From contig CADASL010000006.1 in NCBI GenBank assembly GCA_902790595.1, positions 186,001-250,000 on the forward strand: DNA of 64,000 bases. Reading direction: 5' to 3'. The notes beneath the pieces were generated by a model, which was not told the DNA's origin, searched no databases, and saw only the letters and a list, made by a program, of their open reading frames with translations. The DNA is from an uncultured Bacteroidales bacterium (GTDB lineage: Bacteria; Bacteroidota; Bacteroidia; Bacteroidales; SZUA-534). Below, piece after piece: positions 32,739 through 41,082 of the stretch. The position numbers and the translations under genes are program-made. Each line of letters begins with the position of its first letter. The first letter of the stretch is position 1.

Positions 32739-33911
32739 ATGAGAAGACTTGTTTGGGCAGCGATTGGCGTTGCATTGATTTCGATGGTGTTTGCAGGATG
32801 CAAAGAAGAAGAACCGACATACACGGTTCAAGTTACTGCCACCGAAGGCGGAACCGTTGAAGGACAAAACGGCGAGTACAAAGAAGGTGAAACGGTTGAA
32901 TTTAAAGCGATTCCTGCCGCTGACTATTATTTTACCAAATGGAGCAATGGCAGCACCGACAATCCGCTGACCATAACCATAACTAATAAGGATATAATCT
33001 TGACGGCTCAATTTGCTCAAAGCCCGCTTGTTACCATATCTGCAAGCGACAACGGCACAATCGACACCGAAGTTAATGGCCGTTATGCACCTGGCAGCAG
33101 TGTAACCATTACAGCAAAACCCGATGCAGATTACTATTTTGCAGGTTGGAGCGATGGCAACACCGAAAATCCACGAATCATTACCATTGGAAACGAAGAT
33201 GTTAGTCTGAAAGCGTATTTTTTTGTGCCTACAGTAGATTTAGGCCTTGAAAGTGGCACGCTTTGGGCAACTTGCAATTTGGGCGCTGTTGCCCCGTGGT
33301 ATTATGGAGACTACTATGCGTGGGGTGAAACCGAAACAAAAAACAATTTCGGTTATGAAACATATAAGTATTGCAAAGGCTCGAAAGAATCTTTTACAAA
33401 ATACTGCAACAATGCTGAATACGGTTACAATGGTTTCACCGATGCCCTTACCACACTAGAATCGACCGACGATGCCGCTACGACCATTTGGGGCTCTGAA
33501 TATTCAATGCCAATTGTTGCCGATTGGAACGAATTGAGTAGCCAATGTTATTGGATTTGGACGGAAAACTACAATAATCAGAATGTAAGCGGTTATATAG
33601 TTTACAAAGCAAAGTCTGCAGACGACAAAGGAACAATAGTGTATAGCAGCGGCACGCCGTCAGCGTCTTATTCATTGTCCGACTCTCACATTTTCCTTCC
33701 TGCGGCAGGCCTTTACTCTGGTTCTGACTTTAGAGCAGGATGGTACGTCAATGGCTCCTACCTTCAACTAGGTATCTATTGGTCGGCTTCACTTGAAGAA
33801 CGTTACCCTGATTACGCAATTTGTTGCCATTTCGATTGCGAAGATGTTGACCCGTTTGAATTCTACGGCCGCGGCATAGGGCTCTCTATCCGTCCCGTCA
33901 AGCGGCCATAA
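32739..33911 (+). CDS. Lipoprotein with two InlB-type B-repeats and a FISUMP/DUF1566-like domain
   Basis: 390-residue surface or periplasmic lipoprotein. Signal sequence with lipobox VFAGC (about residues 16-20). Two Listeria-Bacteroides B-repeats follow: VQVTATEGGTVEGQNGEYKEGETVEF...YYFTKWSNGS and VTISASDNGTIDTEVNGRYAPGSSVTI...YYFAGWSDGN. The C-terminal domain (from VDLGLESGTLWATCNLGA to GIGLSIRPVKRP) is the Bacteroidota FISUMP-like module with YYAWGET, IFLPAAGLYSG and GIYWSASL. Role probably in surface interactions; no enzymatic motif is visible. Confidence 0.88.
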   Translation: MRRLVWAAIGVALISMVFAGCKEEEPTYTVQVTATEGGTVEGQNGEYKEGETVEFKAIPAADYYFTKWSNGSTDNPLTITITNKDIILTAQFAQSPLVTISASDNGTIDTEVNGRYAPGSSVTITAKPDADYYFAGWSDGNTENPRIITIGNEDVSLKAYFFVPTVDLGLESGTLWATCNLGAVAPWYYGDYYAWGETETKNNFGYETYKYCKGSKESFTKYCNNAEYGYNGFTDALTTLESTDDAATTIWGSEYSMPIVADWNELSSQCYWIWTENYNNQNVSGYIVYKAKSADDKGTIVYSSGTPSASYSLSDSHIFLPAAGLYSGSDFRAGWYVNGSYLQLGIYWSASLEERYPDYAICCHFDCEDVDPFEFYGRGIGLSIRPVKRP

Positions 33912-33946
33912 AGTATTGTAACTTAAAACTTCTAAACAGCGAAGCC

Positions 33947-33962
33947 CCCGATAGCTATCGGG
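33947..33962. repeat. CCCGATAGCTATCGGG palindrome, copy 4
   Basis: Perfect palindrome, preceded by CAGCGAAGCC, i.e. the inverted form of the GGCTTCGCTGTTG context seen in copy 2, between the lipoprotein and GH13 genes. Confidence 0.8.
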
Positions 33963-33996
33963 ATCAACTTCTTAACTTCTAAACGCTAAACCAAAA

Positions 33997-35697
33997 ATGT
34001 CCTTAATCTCTATATATCAAGTACTTGTGCGGCTGTTTGGCAATAATGTCACGTCGCCAGTTTTCAATGGCTCGCGCGAAGAGAACGGCGTGGGCAAGAT
34101 GTCGGCATTTACACCGCACGTTCTCAGGCAGATACGCGAGATGGGCTTCACTCATATCTGGTACACGGGGCTCATTGAGCACGCACGCTGCCAAGGCAAT
34201 CCCGAATATGGTATTCCCGATGGTAACCCGCGGATTATCAAGGGAAAAGCAGGCTCGCCCTATGCCATTTGCGACTATTACGACATTGACCCCGATTTGG
34301 CCGATTCCATTCCCGCCCGTCAGGCCGAGTTCGACGACCTTGTGCGCCGTACTCACGCGGCGGGGCTGAAGATGGTGATTGACTTTGTGCCCAATCACGT
34401 GGCGCGGCAGTACCATTCCGACGTCCGCCCCGAAGCCGACTTTGGCCGCAACGACCACCCCGAGTGGCATTTCTCGCCATTGAACGATTTCTACTACACC
34501 GCCGAGCCGCTGCATTTGCCTGAAGGCTCGGGAACGAAAATCGATGGTGCGCAAGTGCCAGATTATGAGGAAAATCCCGCCAAGGTTACAGGCAACGACC
34601 AGTTTTCGGCTTGGCCGTCGGTCAACGATTGGTACGAAACCGTGAAACTCAACTATGGCGTTGATTATCAGAATAATCGCAACTGCCAGTTTGAGCCGCA
34701 CCCAGTTGTTTGGCAAAAAATGACCGACATTCTCTGCTATTGGGCGGCGCGCGGCGTTGACGCTTTCCGCTGCGATATGGCCGAGATGGTGCCCGTTGAG
34801 TTTTGGCAGTATGCCATTGCCGAAGTGAAAAAGAAATATCCTGACATTCAGTTTATTGCAGAGATTTACGGCCCTGCGGCATACAAAGATTATATCTATC
34901 GCGGCGGCTTCGATTACCTGTACGACAAGGTCGGCCTGTACGACACCTTGCGCGGCATAATCTGCAACGGCGAGCCAGCCAGCAATCTCACTCGGTGTTG
35001 GCAGAATCTTGACGGAATCGACAGCCATATGCTGCGTTTCCTTGAAAACCACGACGAGCAGCGCATTGCGTCGCGCTTTTTTGCAGGCAATCCGCGCAAA
35101 GCGATACCCGCAATGATTGTTGCCGCCACGCTCAACCAGGGCGCGGTGATGGTCTATTTCGGGCAGGAAGTTGGCGAGCCTGCCGACGGAGCAACAGGCT
35201 TCAGCGGCGACGACGGCCGAACCACAATCTTCGACTACAGCAACGTGCCAGAGTTCCAGAAATGGTACAACGGCGGCAAAGCCGATGGCGCTCTGCTTGC
35301 CGATGAAGAGAGCGGATTGCGCGATTTCTACTATAGTTTGATGAAGATTGTGAGCAGCGAGCCTTGCTTCACCAGCGGTCGCTTCTACGACCTGATGTGG
35401 GTGAACGGCGGCATTGACACGTCGAAAGTGTACGCCTACCTGCGCCACACCGACAACGAAGCGATGCTTGTGGTTGTGAATTTCGACCACGACAACGGCA
35501 AAGAGTTCCGGCTGCGTGTGCCCGACGATGCTGTTTCTGCCTTCTGCAAGTCGAATGCGCAGGTGGGGAAACTCACGCTCACAACTGTCTTCGGCAATGC
35601 CCCCGATGCAAAAATCAGTCTCGAACAACTCACAACCAGTGGCGTCGAAATCAAGCTGCAAGCGCAGAGTGGGGTGATTTATAAAGTTAGGATTTAA
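33997..35697 (+). CDS. Alpha-amylase family protein (GH13), cytoplasmic
   Basis: 566-residue GH13 enzyme without a signal peptide. The four conserved regions are MVIDFVPNHVAR, GVDAFRCDMAEMVP (nucleophile D), QFIAEIYGPAAY (acid E) and FLENHDEQRIAS. It acts on alpha-1,4-glucans; exact specificity (amylase, maltogenic or trehalose-related) cannot be assigned. A C-terminal beta domain is present (about residues 480-566). It is close to glgB and complements malQ in intracellular glucan use. The stop codon is followed by TTAGGATTTAGG filler and the TTGGCCAA element. Confidence 0.9.
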   Translation: MSLISIYQVLVRLFGNNVTSPVFNGSREENGVGKMSAFTPHVLRQIREMGFTHIWYTGLIEHARCQGNPEYGIPDGNPRIIKGKAGSPYAICDYYDIDPDLADSIPARQAEFDDLVRRTHAAGLKMVIDFVPNHVARQYHSDVRPEADFGRNDHPEWHFSPLNDFYYTAEPLHLPEGSGTKIDGAQVPDYEENPAKVTGNDQFSAWPSVNDWYETVKLNYGVDYQNNRNCQFEPHPVVWQKMTDILCYWAARGVDAFRCDMAEMVPVEFWQYAIAEVKKKYPDIQFIAEIYGPAAYKDYIYRGGFDYLYDKVGLYDTLRGIICNGEPASNLTRCWQNLDGIDSHMLRFLENHDEQRIASRFFAGNPRKAIPAMIVAATLNQGAVMVYFGQEVGEPADGATGFSGDDGRTTIFDYSNVPEFQKWYNGGKADGALLADEESGLRDFYYSLMKIVSSEPCFTSGRFYDLMWVNGGIDTSKVYAYLRHTDNEAMLVVVNFDHDNGKEFRLRVPDDAVSAFCKSNAQVGKLTLTTVFGNAPDAKISLEQLTTSGVEIKLQAQSGVIYKVRI

Positions 35698-35711
35698 GAT
35701 TTAGGAATTAG

Positions 35712-35763
35712 GATTTGTTTCTATAATTGGCCAAAACTCATATAAAATTAGCAGTTTTGGCCA
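35712..35763. repeat. 52-bp direct repeat, left copy
   Basis: From GATTTGTTTCTATAA through GTTTTGGCCA this segment equals 37288-37339 with one mismatch. In the right copy its first 15 bases are the last codons and stop of the ATPase gene (D-L-F-L-stop). The left copy is therefore a scar of the 3' end of another copy of the gene. Confidence 0.9.
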
Positions 35764-35878
35764 TTTATAACACTATAATTGGCCAAAATTAGGCTTTTAA
35801 TGTGCATTTTGGCCAAAAATAAATTCATAATTGGCCAAAATTGATAAAAATGTATTACATTTGGCCAATTATAAATAT
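35723..35878. repeat. TTGGCCAA array, left: three 52-bp units, six dyads
   Basis: TTGGCCAA (one copy TTGGCCAT) starts at 35727, 35757, 35779, 35809, 35831 and 35861. Distances are 30, 22, 30, 22, 30, so each 52-bp unit holds two dyads facing each other with an ATAATTGGCCAAAA left half. The last dyad overlaps the -7 box of the ATPase gene. The bases between dyads vary, while the dyads and spacings are kept. Confidence 0.95.
35856..35863 (+). promoter_or_regulatory. -7 element TACATTTG inside the TTGGCCAA array
   Basis: TACATTTG matches TAnnTTTG, 24 bp before the ATPase ATG, and its last three bases belong to the sixth TTGGCCAA. The TTG of dyad five (35831) lies 22 bp upstream and could serve as -33. 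A protein bound to the dyads would cover this promoter. Confidence 0.55.
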
Positions 35879-35886
35879 GCGGCATT

Positions 35887-37302
35887 ATGGCAAAGATTAT
35901 TGGTAGAAAGGCGGAACTTGCTGAATTACAGCAGTTATACAATTCCAAAAAATCGGAATTTGTTGCTTTGTATGGTCGCCGAAGGGTTGGCAAAACCTAT
36001 TTGGTGCGCAATGCGTTCGAAGGAACAATTAATTTTCAGTTTTCGGCAACCGCCAACAGCAAAATGTCCATTCAGCTTACCTATTTCAATATAGCGCTGC
36101 AAGAAGCCAGCGGACGTGAGCTGCCATTGGCCGAAAATTGGATTCAAGCCTTTCAGCAACTGATTGATTATCTTCAGAATCTGCCTGAAGGCCGAAAAGT
36201 CGTTTTTATTGATGAAATGCCGTGGCTCGACACGCCCAAATCGGATTTTATGCCGGCTCTCGAGCATTTTTGGAACAGTTGGGCTTCGGCTCGCACTGAT
36301 ATTCTGCTGATTGTGTGCGGCTCGGCTTCGTCGTGGATTACCAACAAACTCATTAACAACAGGGGCGGATTGCATAATCGCATAACGCAACGGATTAAAT
36401 TACAGCAATTTACCTTGCGTGAGTGTGAAGAGTATCTGCAAGAGCTTGAAATCTCGTGGGAACGCCGCGACATTGCCGCTTGCTATATGATTATTGGTGG
36501 CATACCGTTCTATTGGAGTCTGCTGAAAAAAGGGAAAAGTCTTGCTCAAAATGTTGATTATTTGTTTTTTAGCGAAATCAGTCCGTTGCGCGACGAGTTC
36601 CGGAATCTTTACGCTTCGCTGTTTAAGCACCACGAAAAATATGTTCAGATTGTTGAATTGCTTGCTTCAAAGGCGTCGGGATTTTTGCGGTCGGAAATTG
36701 TTGAGCAATTGGGCGATAACAGTGGCGGCGGTTTGACGAGAATCTTGGACGACCTTGAAACTTGCGGCTTTATTCGTAAGGTCTATCGCTTGGGAAATAA
36801 AGTACAAAATGCTGTATATCAACTTGCTGACTTTTATACTCTCTACTACTTCCACTTTTTGAAAACACCAGTGATAAAAACCGCAAATTGGTGGAGTACA
36901 ATGCAGAACACGCCCGCATTCAGCGCGTGGAGCGGATATGCGTTTGAGCAGGTCTGCATTGCGCACACGCATTCGATATTGCAGAGTTTGAGCATTGGTG
37001 GTGTTCAGAGCAACATTTTTCCGTGGCGCAGCAAGCAGAAAAAAGGCGGCGCGCAAATCGACTTGATAATTGACCGGAACGATAACGTTGTGAATCTGTG
37101 CGAAATGAAGTTTGTGAATAAATCATTCTCAATATCAGCTGATTATGCCGAAGAGTTGCGCAATAAAATTGACGTTTTTCAGCAAGAAACAAAATGCCGC
37201 AAATCCATTTTCCTGACAATGATTACAACCTACGGGCTTGCTACTAACAAGTATTCCGGTATGGTCCAAAACTCGCTGACGATTGACGATTTGTTTCTAT
37301 AA
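35887..37302 (+). CDS. AAA+ ATPase with winged helix and DUF234 PD-(D/E)XK-like domain
   Basis: 471-residue protein of the PF01637-DUF234 (PF03008) family. Walker A is LYGRRRVGKTYLV (about residues 29-41), Walker B is KVVFIDEMPWLD, and a sensor region LLIVCGSASSWI follows. Residues about 255-320 form a winged helix (YVQIVELLASKASGFLRSEIVEQL...GGGLTRILDDLETCGFIRKV). The C-terminal DUF234 domain has a nuclease-like core, QIDLIIDR...VNLCEMKFV (D...ExK). The biological role of the family is unknown. The gene is flanked by TTGGCCAA arrays, and its promoter lies in the left array. Confidence 0.9.
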   Translation: MAKIIGRKAELAELQQLYNSKKSEFVALYGRRRVGKTYLVRNAFEGTINFQFSATANSKMSIQLTYFNIALQEASGRELPLAENWIQAFQQLIDYLQNLPEGRKVVFIDEMPWLDTPKSDFMPALEHFWNSWASARTDILLIVCGSASSWITNKLINNRGGLHNRITQRIKLQQFTLRECEEYLQELEISWERRDIAACYMIIGGIPFYWSLLKKGKSLAQNVDYLFFSEISPLRDEFRNLYASLFKHHEKYVQIVELLASKASGFLRSEIVEQLGDNSGGGLTRILDDLETCGFIRKVYRLGNKVQNAVYQLADFYTLYYFHFLKTPVIKTANWWSTMQNTPAFSAWSGYAFEQVCIAHTHSILQSLSIGGVQSNIFPWRSKQKKGGAQIDLIIDRNDNVVNLCEMKFVNKSFSISADYAEELRNKIDVFQQETKCRKSIFLTMITTYGLATNKYSGMVQNSLTIDDLFL

Positions 37303-37400
37303 TTGGCCAAAACTCATATAAAATTAGTAGTTTTGGCCAAAAATAAATGCATAATTGGCCAAAACTCGCATAAAAGTATCGGTTTTGGCCAAATATAATC
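37299..37400. repeat. TTGGCCAA array, right: two units, four dyads
   Basis: TTGGCCAA starts at 37303, 37333, 37355 and 37385: spacings 30, 22, 30, the same register as in the left array. The array starts inside the stop region of the ATPase gene and ends before asnB. The first unit (37288-37339) is the right copy of the 52-bp direct repeat. Confidence 0.95.
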
Positions 37401-37421
37401 GTAAGCAAGCAGCGCAACAAT

Positions 37422-39269
37422 TTAACCCTTGCTAAACCTTTCCACCCACCATTGGTGCAGGCAGATGAGTGCCCAGACGCGATTGTACAGATAATCAATC
37501 TTTTGCACGTAGAAACGCTTTAGCAGCCGTTCAACTTCAGCGTAGCGCACCATTTGCGCCTGTTCAACCACACTGCGGGCTAAATATTTGTCGGTCAGAT
37601 ATTTCAGGTCGGTGCGAAGCCAGTTGCAGAGCGGCACGCTGAAACCCCATTTTGGGCGGTCGAAGATTTCGGGCGGCAGATATTTGTAGAGCACCTGCTT
37701 GAGCAGATATTTGCTCGTATCGCCATTAATTTTCAGCGACTTATGCAGATTGACGGCAAATTCCACAATGCGGTAGTCGAGCAGCGGAACGCGCGATTCG
37801 AGCGAGTGCCGCATTGATGCGCGGTCGACTTTAACAAGCAGGTCGTCAGGCAGATAGTAGAGCATATCGAACACCGATTGCTGCTCGGCGGCCGACAAAC
37901 GGCTGCCCGTTGGTGCGTCGAAGCGCGGCATTGGCGGGTTTGCCGATTGCGTAAAGCGTTCTGTTTCAGCGGCTGTGAACAAGTATTGCTCTTGCGAGAA
38001 GATATGCGTTTGAAGGTTGTCGCCACTGCGCCAGTCGAACATTTTGCCAATGCGCTGCCAACGGCTTCCAGCAAGGCGCGAAGCCTGATAGAGCGGTCGC
38101 CGCACGGCTTGCAGCAACGGATTGGCAAGGCGGTTGGCCCAGAGGTACATTCCGTAGCCCAAGAACAACTCGTCGCCACCGTCGCCTGTGAGCACCATCT
38201 TCACGTGCTGCGCCGCCACCTGCGAAACCAGCATTGTGGGCAGCGCCGACGAATCGGCGTAAGGCTCGTCGTACGAGTAGAACATATCGGCCACGCGTTC
38301 CATTGCGTCCTGCTCGGCCATTATCACCAAGTGATGGTTTGTATCTAACTGTCGCGCAACCTGTTCCGAGTATTGCGACTCGTCGTGTTGGCAGTCTTTG
38401 AAGCCGATTGAGAAGGTGTTGGTGCGCGTTCCGCAAAGGCGTCGGGCCACGGCCGTCACCAGCGAACTGTCGATGCCGCCGCTCAGCAGAGTCCCGTAAG
38501 GCACGTCGGCAATCAGGCGGTATCTGACCGAACTCTCAATTAGATTCTGAAGCGTCTGCAAGGCAGAATCGGTATCTTTAATTGGCTGATTTGTAATTGA
38601 ATCCGTCAGATTCCAATATCGCGAAAGCGTGAGCCGCTGCCCGTCGAAAACGGCGTAGTGCCCCTGATGGAATTTGAAGACGTTCTCGTAGATGGTGTCG
38701 GGTGCGGGAATGTAGCCCAACTGCAGGAACTTATTGACAGCCAGTCGGTTTATCCGCTTTGAACGCTTGAAATCGTCGAGTTGCTCAATGGCTTTCAGTT
38801 CCGACGCAAAGGCGAACGTGCTGTCGCTCAGGTAGTAGAATAGGGGTTTGACGCCCATTCGGTCGCGGAAAAGCCAGATGCGCTGCGTGGCCACTTCGCA
38901 GATGGCGATGGAGAACATTCCGTTCAGCCGCTCAACAAACTGCGGCCCCAGCAGTTCGAACGCTTCCACAACCACTTCAGTATCAGACGTTGTGCGCATT
39001 TCGATGCCCAGTTCGGCCGCCACTTCGCGGTAGTTGTAAATCTCGCCGTTAAACACCGCCACGTGCCGCCCCGAGTGCGAGAACATTGGTTGATTGGCAG
39101 CCGTGCTCAAGTCGATAATGCTCAAACGGCGGTGCCCCAGCGCCACATTCGGCCCCACGTAGGTGCCGCCAGCGTCGGGCCCGCGGTGGCGCAGCACGTC
39201 GGTCATTCGCTCAATCTGCCGTTTGTCGGGTTCACCCTTGATGGCGTAGTATCCTGCAATTCCGCACAT
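37422..39269 (-). CDS. asnB: Asparagine synthase (glutamine-hydrolysing)
   Basis: 615-residue AsnB. The N-terminal glutaminase domain has Cys2 as nucleophile (MCGIAGYYA) and RGPDAGG, LGHRRLSI, NGEIYNY. The synthetase domain has the ATP pyrophosphatase loop LLSGGIDSSLV and GDGGDELFLGY. It makes asparagine from aspartate, glutamine and ATP, although in Bacteroidota related long forms also act in cell-surface polysaccharide pathways. The stop is just inside the TTGGCCAA element border. Confidence 0.93.
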   Translation of the reverse strand: MCGIAGYYAIKGEPDKRQIERMTDVLRHRGPDAGGTYVGPNVALGHRRLSIIDLSTAANQPMFSHSGRHVAVFNGEIYNYREVAAELGIEMRTTSDTEVVVEAFELLGPQFVERLNGMFSIAICEVATQRIWLFRDRMGVKPLFYYLSDSTFAFASELKAIEQLDDFKRSKRINRLAVNKFLQLGYIPAPDTIYENVFKFHQGHYAVFDGQRLTLSRYWNLTDSITNQPIKDTDSALQTLQNLIESSVRYRLIADVPYGTLLSGGIDSSLVTAVARRLCGTRTNTFSIGFKDCQHDESQYSEQVARQLDTNHHLVIMAEQDAMERVADMFYSYDEPYADSSALPTMLVSQVAAQHVKMVLTGDGGDELFLGYGMYLWANRLANPLLQAVRRPLYQASRLAGSRWQRIGKMFDWRSGDNLQTHIFSQEQYLFTAAETERFTQSANPPMPRFDAPTGSRLSAAEQQSVFDMLYYLPDDLLVKVDRASMRHSLESRVPLLDYRIVEFAVNLHKSLKINGDTSKYLLKQVLYKYLPPEIFDRPKWGFSVPLCNWLRTDLKYLTDKYLARSVVEQAQMVRYAEVERLLKRFYVQKIDYLYNRVWALICLHQWWVERFSKG

Positions 39270-39291
39270 ATTTTCGTTCGTTCTTCGATGT

Positions 39292-39299
39292 CAAAAATA
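39292..39299 (-). promoter_or_regulatory. -7 element TATTTTTG of asnB
   Basis: Minus-strand TATTTTTG matches TAnnTTTG, 22 bp upstream of the asnB ATG. Confidence 0.5.
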
Positions 39300-39698
39300 A
39301 TAATAATTAGTATCGCACAGTCCCGATAGTTATCGGGAACACAGAAAACACAGAAGCAAATATCATAATAACAGTTACTTGACTTCTTTGCGATGATAAT
39401 TCAATAAATTCGGGTGAAATTTGTTAAAAATCGGTTAGCGAAATAATAGCGTAATCAGTGCAAAATCAATTAACAATGAAGACTGAAGCAGTGAGAAAAC
39501 CGCTAACCGATTCAATCCGATTGTAACCGAAAACTTATTCTGATTGAATCTGATTAAATCGGTTAGAAAAAAAACTGTGAAAATCAGTGTAATCAGTGTA
39601 ATCTGTGCGAAAAATAAGCGCAAGTCTGCCTGCAAATTATTTTGCGAACAATGATGTAATTCGTTTTCTGCAACTTATTTTTGCGCAAAATCAGAATT
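39300..39698. other. 400-bp intergenic region between asnB and hslR
   Basis: No gene seen. It holds palindrome copy 5 (CCCGATAGTTATCGGG, 39322-39337), the repeat word ACACAGAAAACACAGAAG, and a long imperfect inverted repeat at 39503-39566 with outer arms CTAACCGATT and AATCGGTTAG and inner AATC/GATT words. GTGTAATCAGTGTAATCTGTG follows at about 39587-39607. A -7 box for hslR (TATTTTTG) lies at 39676-39683. Confidence 0.65.
39322..39337. repeat. CCCGATAGTTATCGGG palindrome, copy 5
   Basis: Fifth copy of the 16-bp palindrome family (one central mismatch), upstream of asnB. Confidence 0.75.
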
Positions 39699-40079
39699 AT
39701 GGACGAAATCAGAATCGATAAATGGCTTTGGGATGTGCGGCTCTACAAGACTCGCAGCCAGGCGGCCGACGCCTGCCACAAGGGCCGTGTGACCATTGGC
39801 GATATGACCGTGAAGGCGTCGCGGCCGATAAAAGTGGGCGAAGTGGTTGAAGTGAAGAAGAACCCCGTGGTTTACCGATACAAGATTTTGGGCATTCCCA
39901 AGTCGCGCGTGTCGGCAAAACTTGTGCCCGAGTATCTCGAAGACCTGACGCCCGAGCAGGAAATCCTGAAAATCGACCTTATGCGCGCCGATATCAACGG
40001 CCGCCGCGATCCAGGAACAGGCCGCCCCACCAAGCGCGACCGCCGTATGCTCGACATTTGGATGAATGGGGACGAATGA
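39699..40079 (+). CDS. hslR: S4-domain RNA-binding protein, Hsp15 family
   Basis: 126-residue protein with an N-terminal S4 RNA-binding fold: IRIDKWLWDVRLYKTRSQAADACHKGRVTIGDMTVKASRPIKVGE. Hsp15-type proteins bind stalled 50S subunits carrying nascent chains and help to recycle them. The C-terminal half ends in a basic GRRDPGTGRPTKRDRRMLD tail, common in the Bacteroidota form. The start at 39699 is supported by a TATTTTTG -7 box 15 bp upstream. Confidence 0.88.
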   Translation: MDEIRIDKWLWDVRLYKTRSQAADACHKGRVTIGDMTVKASRPIKVGEVVEVKKNPVVYRYKILGIPKSRVSAKLVPEYLEDLTPEQEILKIDLMRADINGRRDPGTGRPTKRDRRMLDIWMNGDE

Positions 40080-40152
40080 CGCTATTGCAAACGAAAACTG
40101 AAAACCAAGACTGATGCCGTTTTTCAGTTTACTTATTCATCGTGACCGTTTA

Positions 40153-40977
40153 TCAGAATTCCCCTTCCCAAACAAAGCAGTTCTCGAAATCCAATGTGCT
40201 GGTGTCGGGGTTGCCGGCAAACAATCCGTAGATGGCCGAGCCGCTGCCCGACATAGACGCATAGGCCGCGCCGGCGTTGTAGAGTGCCGCTTTAATGTCG
40301 GTCAGAATGGGGAACATTTCGAATATCGGAGCCTCAAAATCGTTCACCATCTTGCCGCGCCACTCTTCGGGCTTACAGCCAATCAGGTCGGTGATGGGCG
40401 TTTCGGGCTTGTGAGGAGTGAGCAGTTTGTAGGCTTGCGCCGTGTTCACGTGCACATCGGGCTTCACAATCACAATCGAGTAGCCTTTCAGATTGATGTC
40501 CACCGGTTTGAGAATCTCGCCGCGGCTTGTGGCAAAGGCCGGTTTGTTCTGCACAAAAAGTGCGCAGTCGCTGCCGAGCATTGCGGCGTAGCGTTGCATC
40601 GCGTCCACGCTCAGTTTGAGGTCGAACATTTTGTTGAGGGCCGCGATGGTGAAGGCGCAGTCGGCCGAGCCGCCGCCCAGTCCGGCACCCATCGGAATCT
40701 GTTTTTTGAGCACGGCGCGCACCGGCGGCAGGCTGTAGTCGGCGTTGATGAGGTGGTAGGCGCGGCTCACAAGGTTGGAGTCGAGCGAGCCTCCGATGGG
40801 CAGGCCGTCAATCACCAATTCGAACTTTTTTGCACCGTGTCGTTTGTTCTCTGTTAATTTCAATTCATCGGTCAAGCCGAACGGAACCATCAGACTTTCA
40901 AGGTTATGGAAGCCGTCGGGGCGGCGTTCGACAATGTTCAAACCAATGTTAATTTTTGCATTCGGGCGGACTATCAT
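40153..40977 (-). CDS. ispE: 4-diphosphocytidyl-2-C-methyl-D-erythritol kinase
   Basis: 275-residue GHMP kinase of the MEP isoprenoid pathway. It phosphorylates the 2-hydroxyl of CDP-ME. Motif 1 is PNAKINIGLNIVERRPDGFHN, the ATP loop is IPMGAGLGGGSADCAFTI, and motif 3 is AYASMSGSGSAIYGLF. The start at 40977 (MIVRPNAKIN) is chosen; an upstream extension adds 20 unrelated residues. It diverges from dnaB with about 105 bp between the starts. Confidence 0.94.
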   Translation of the reverse strand: MIVRPNAKINIGLNIVERRPDGFHNLESLMVPFGLTDELKLTENKRHGAKKFELVIDGLPIGGSLDSNLVSRAYHLINADYSLPPVRAVLKKQIPMGAGLGGGSADCAFTIAALNKMFDLKLSVDAMQRYAAMLGSDCALFVQNKPAFATSRGEILKPVDINLKGYSIVIVKPDVHVNTAQAYKLLTPHKPETPITDLIGCKPEEWRGKMVNDFEAPIFEMFPILTDIKAALYNAGAAYASMSGSGSAIYGLFAGNPDTSTLDFENCFVWEGEF

Positions 40978-41050
40978 ATTCTGTGTCAGTTTTCTTTGTT
41001 TTTGTTTATAAATATAGCCAATAATTTTAGTGAGCAAACGTGTGGCCGCC

Positions 41051-41058
41051 TAATTTTG
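41051..41058 (+). promoter_or_regulatory. -7 element TAATTTTG of dnaB
   Basis: TAATTTTG matches TAnnTTTG and lies 24 bp before the dnaB ATG at 41083. Confidence 0.5.
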
Positions 41059-41082
41059 CGATGTCGAAAAAAAATAATTGAA

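Noticed and set aside
35723..37400. CRISPR-like array of regularly spaced short repeats
   Set aside because: The repeat is only 8 bp, spacing alternates 30/22, the arrays flank a gene on both sides and no cas gene is present.
39503..39566. Long inverted repeat as a terminator of hslR or asnB
   Set aside because: It lies upstream of both divergent genes and contains irregular internal words; no proper T-run in the transcribed direction.
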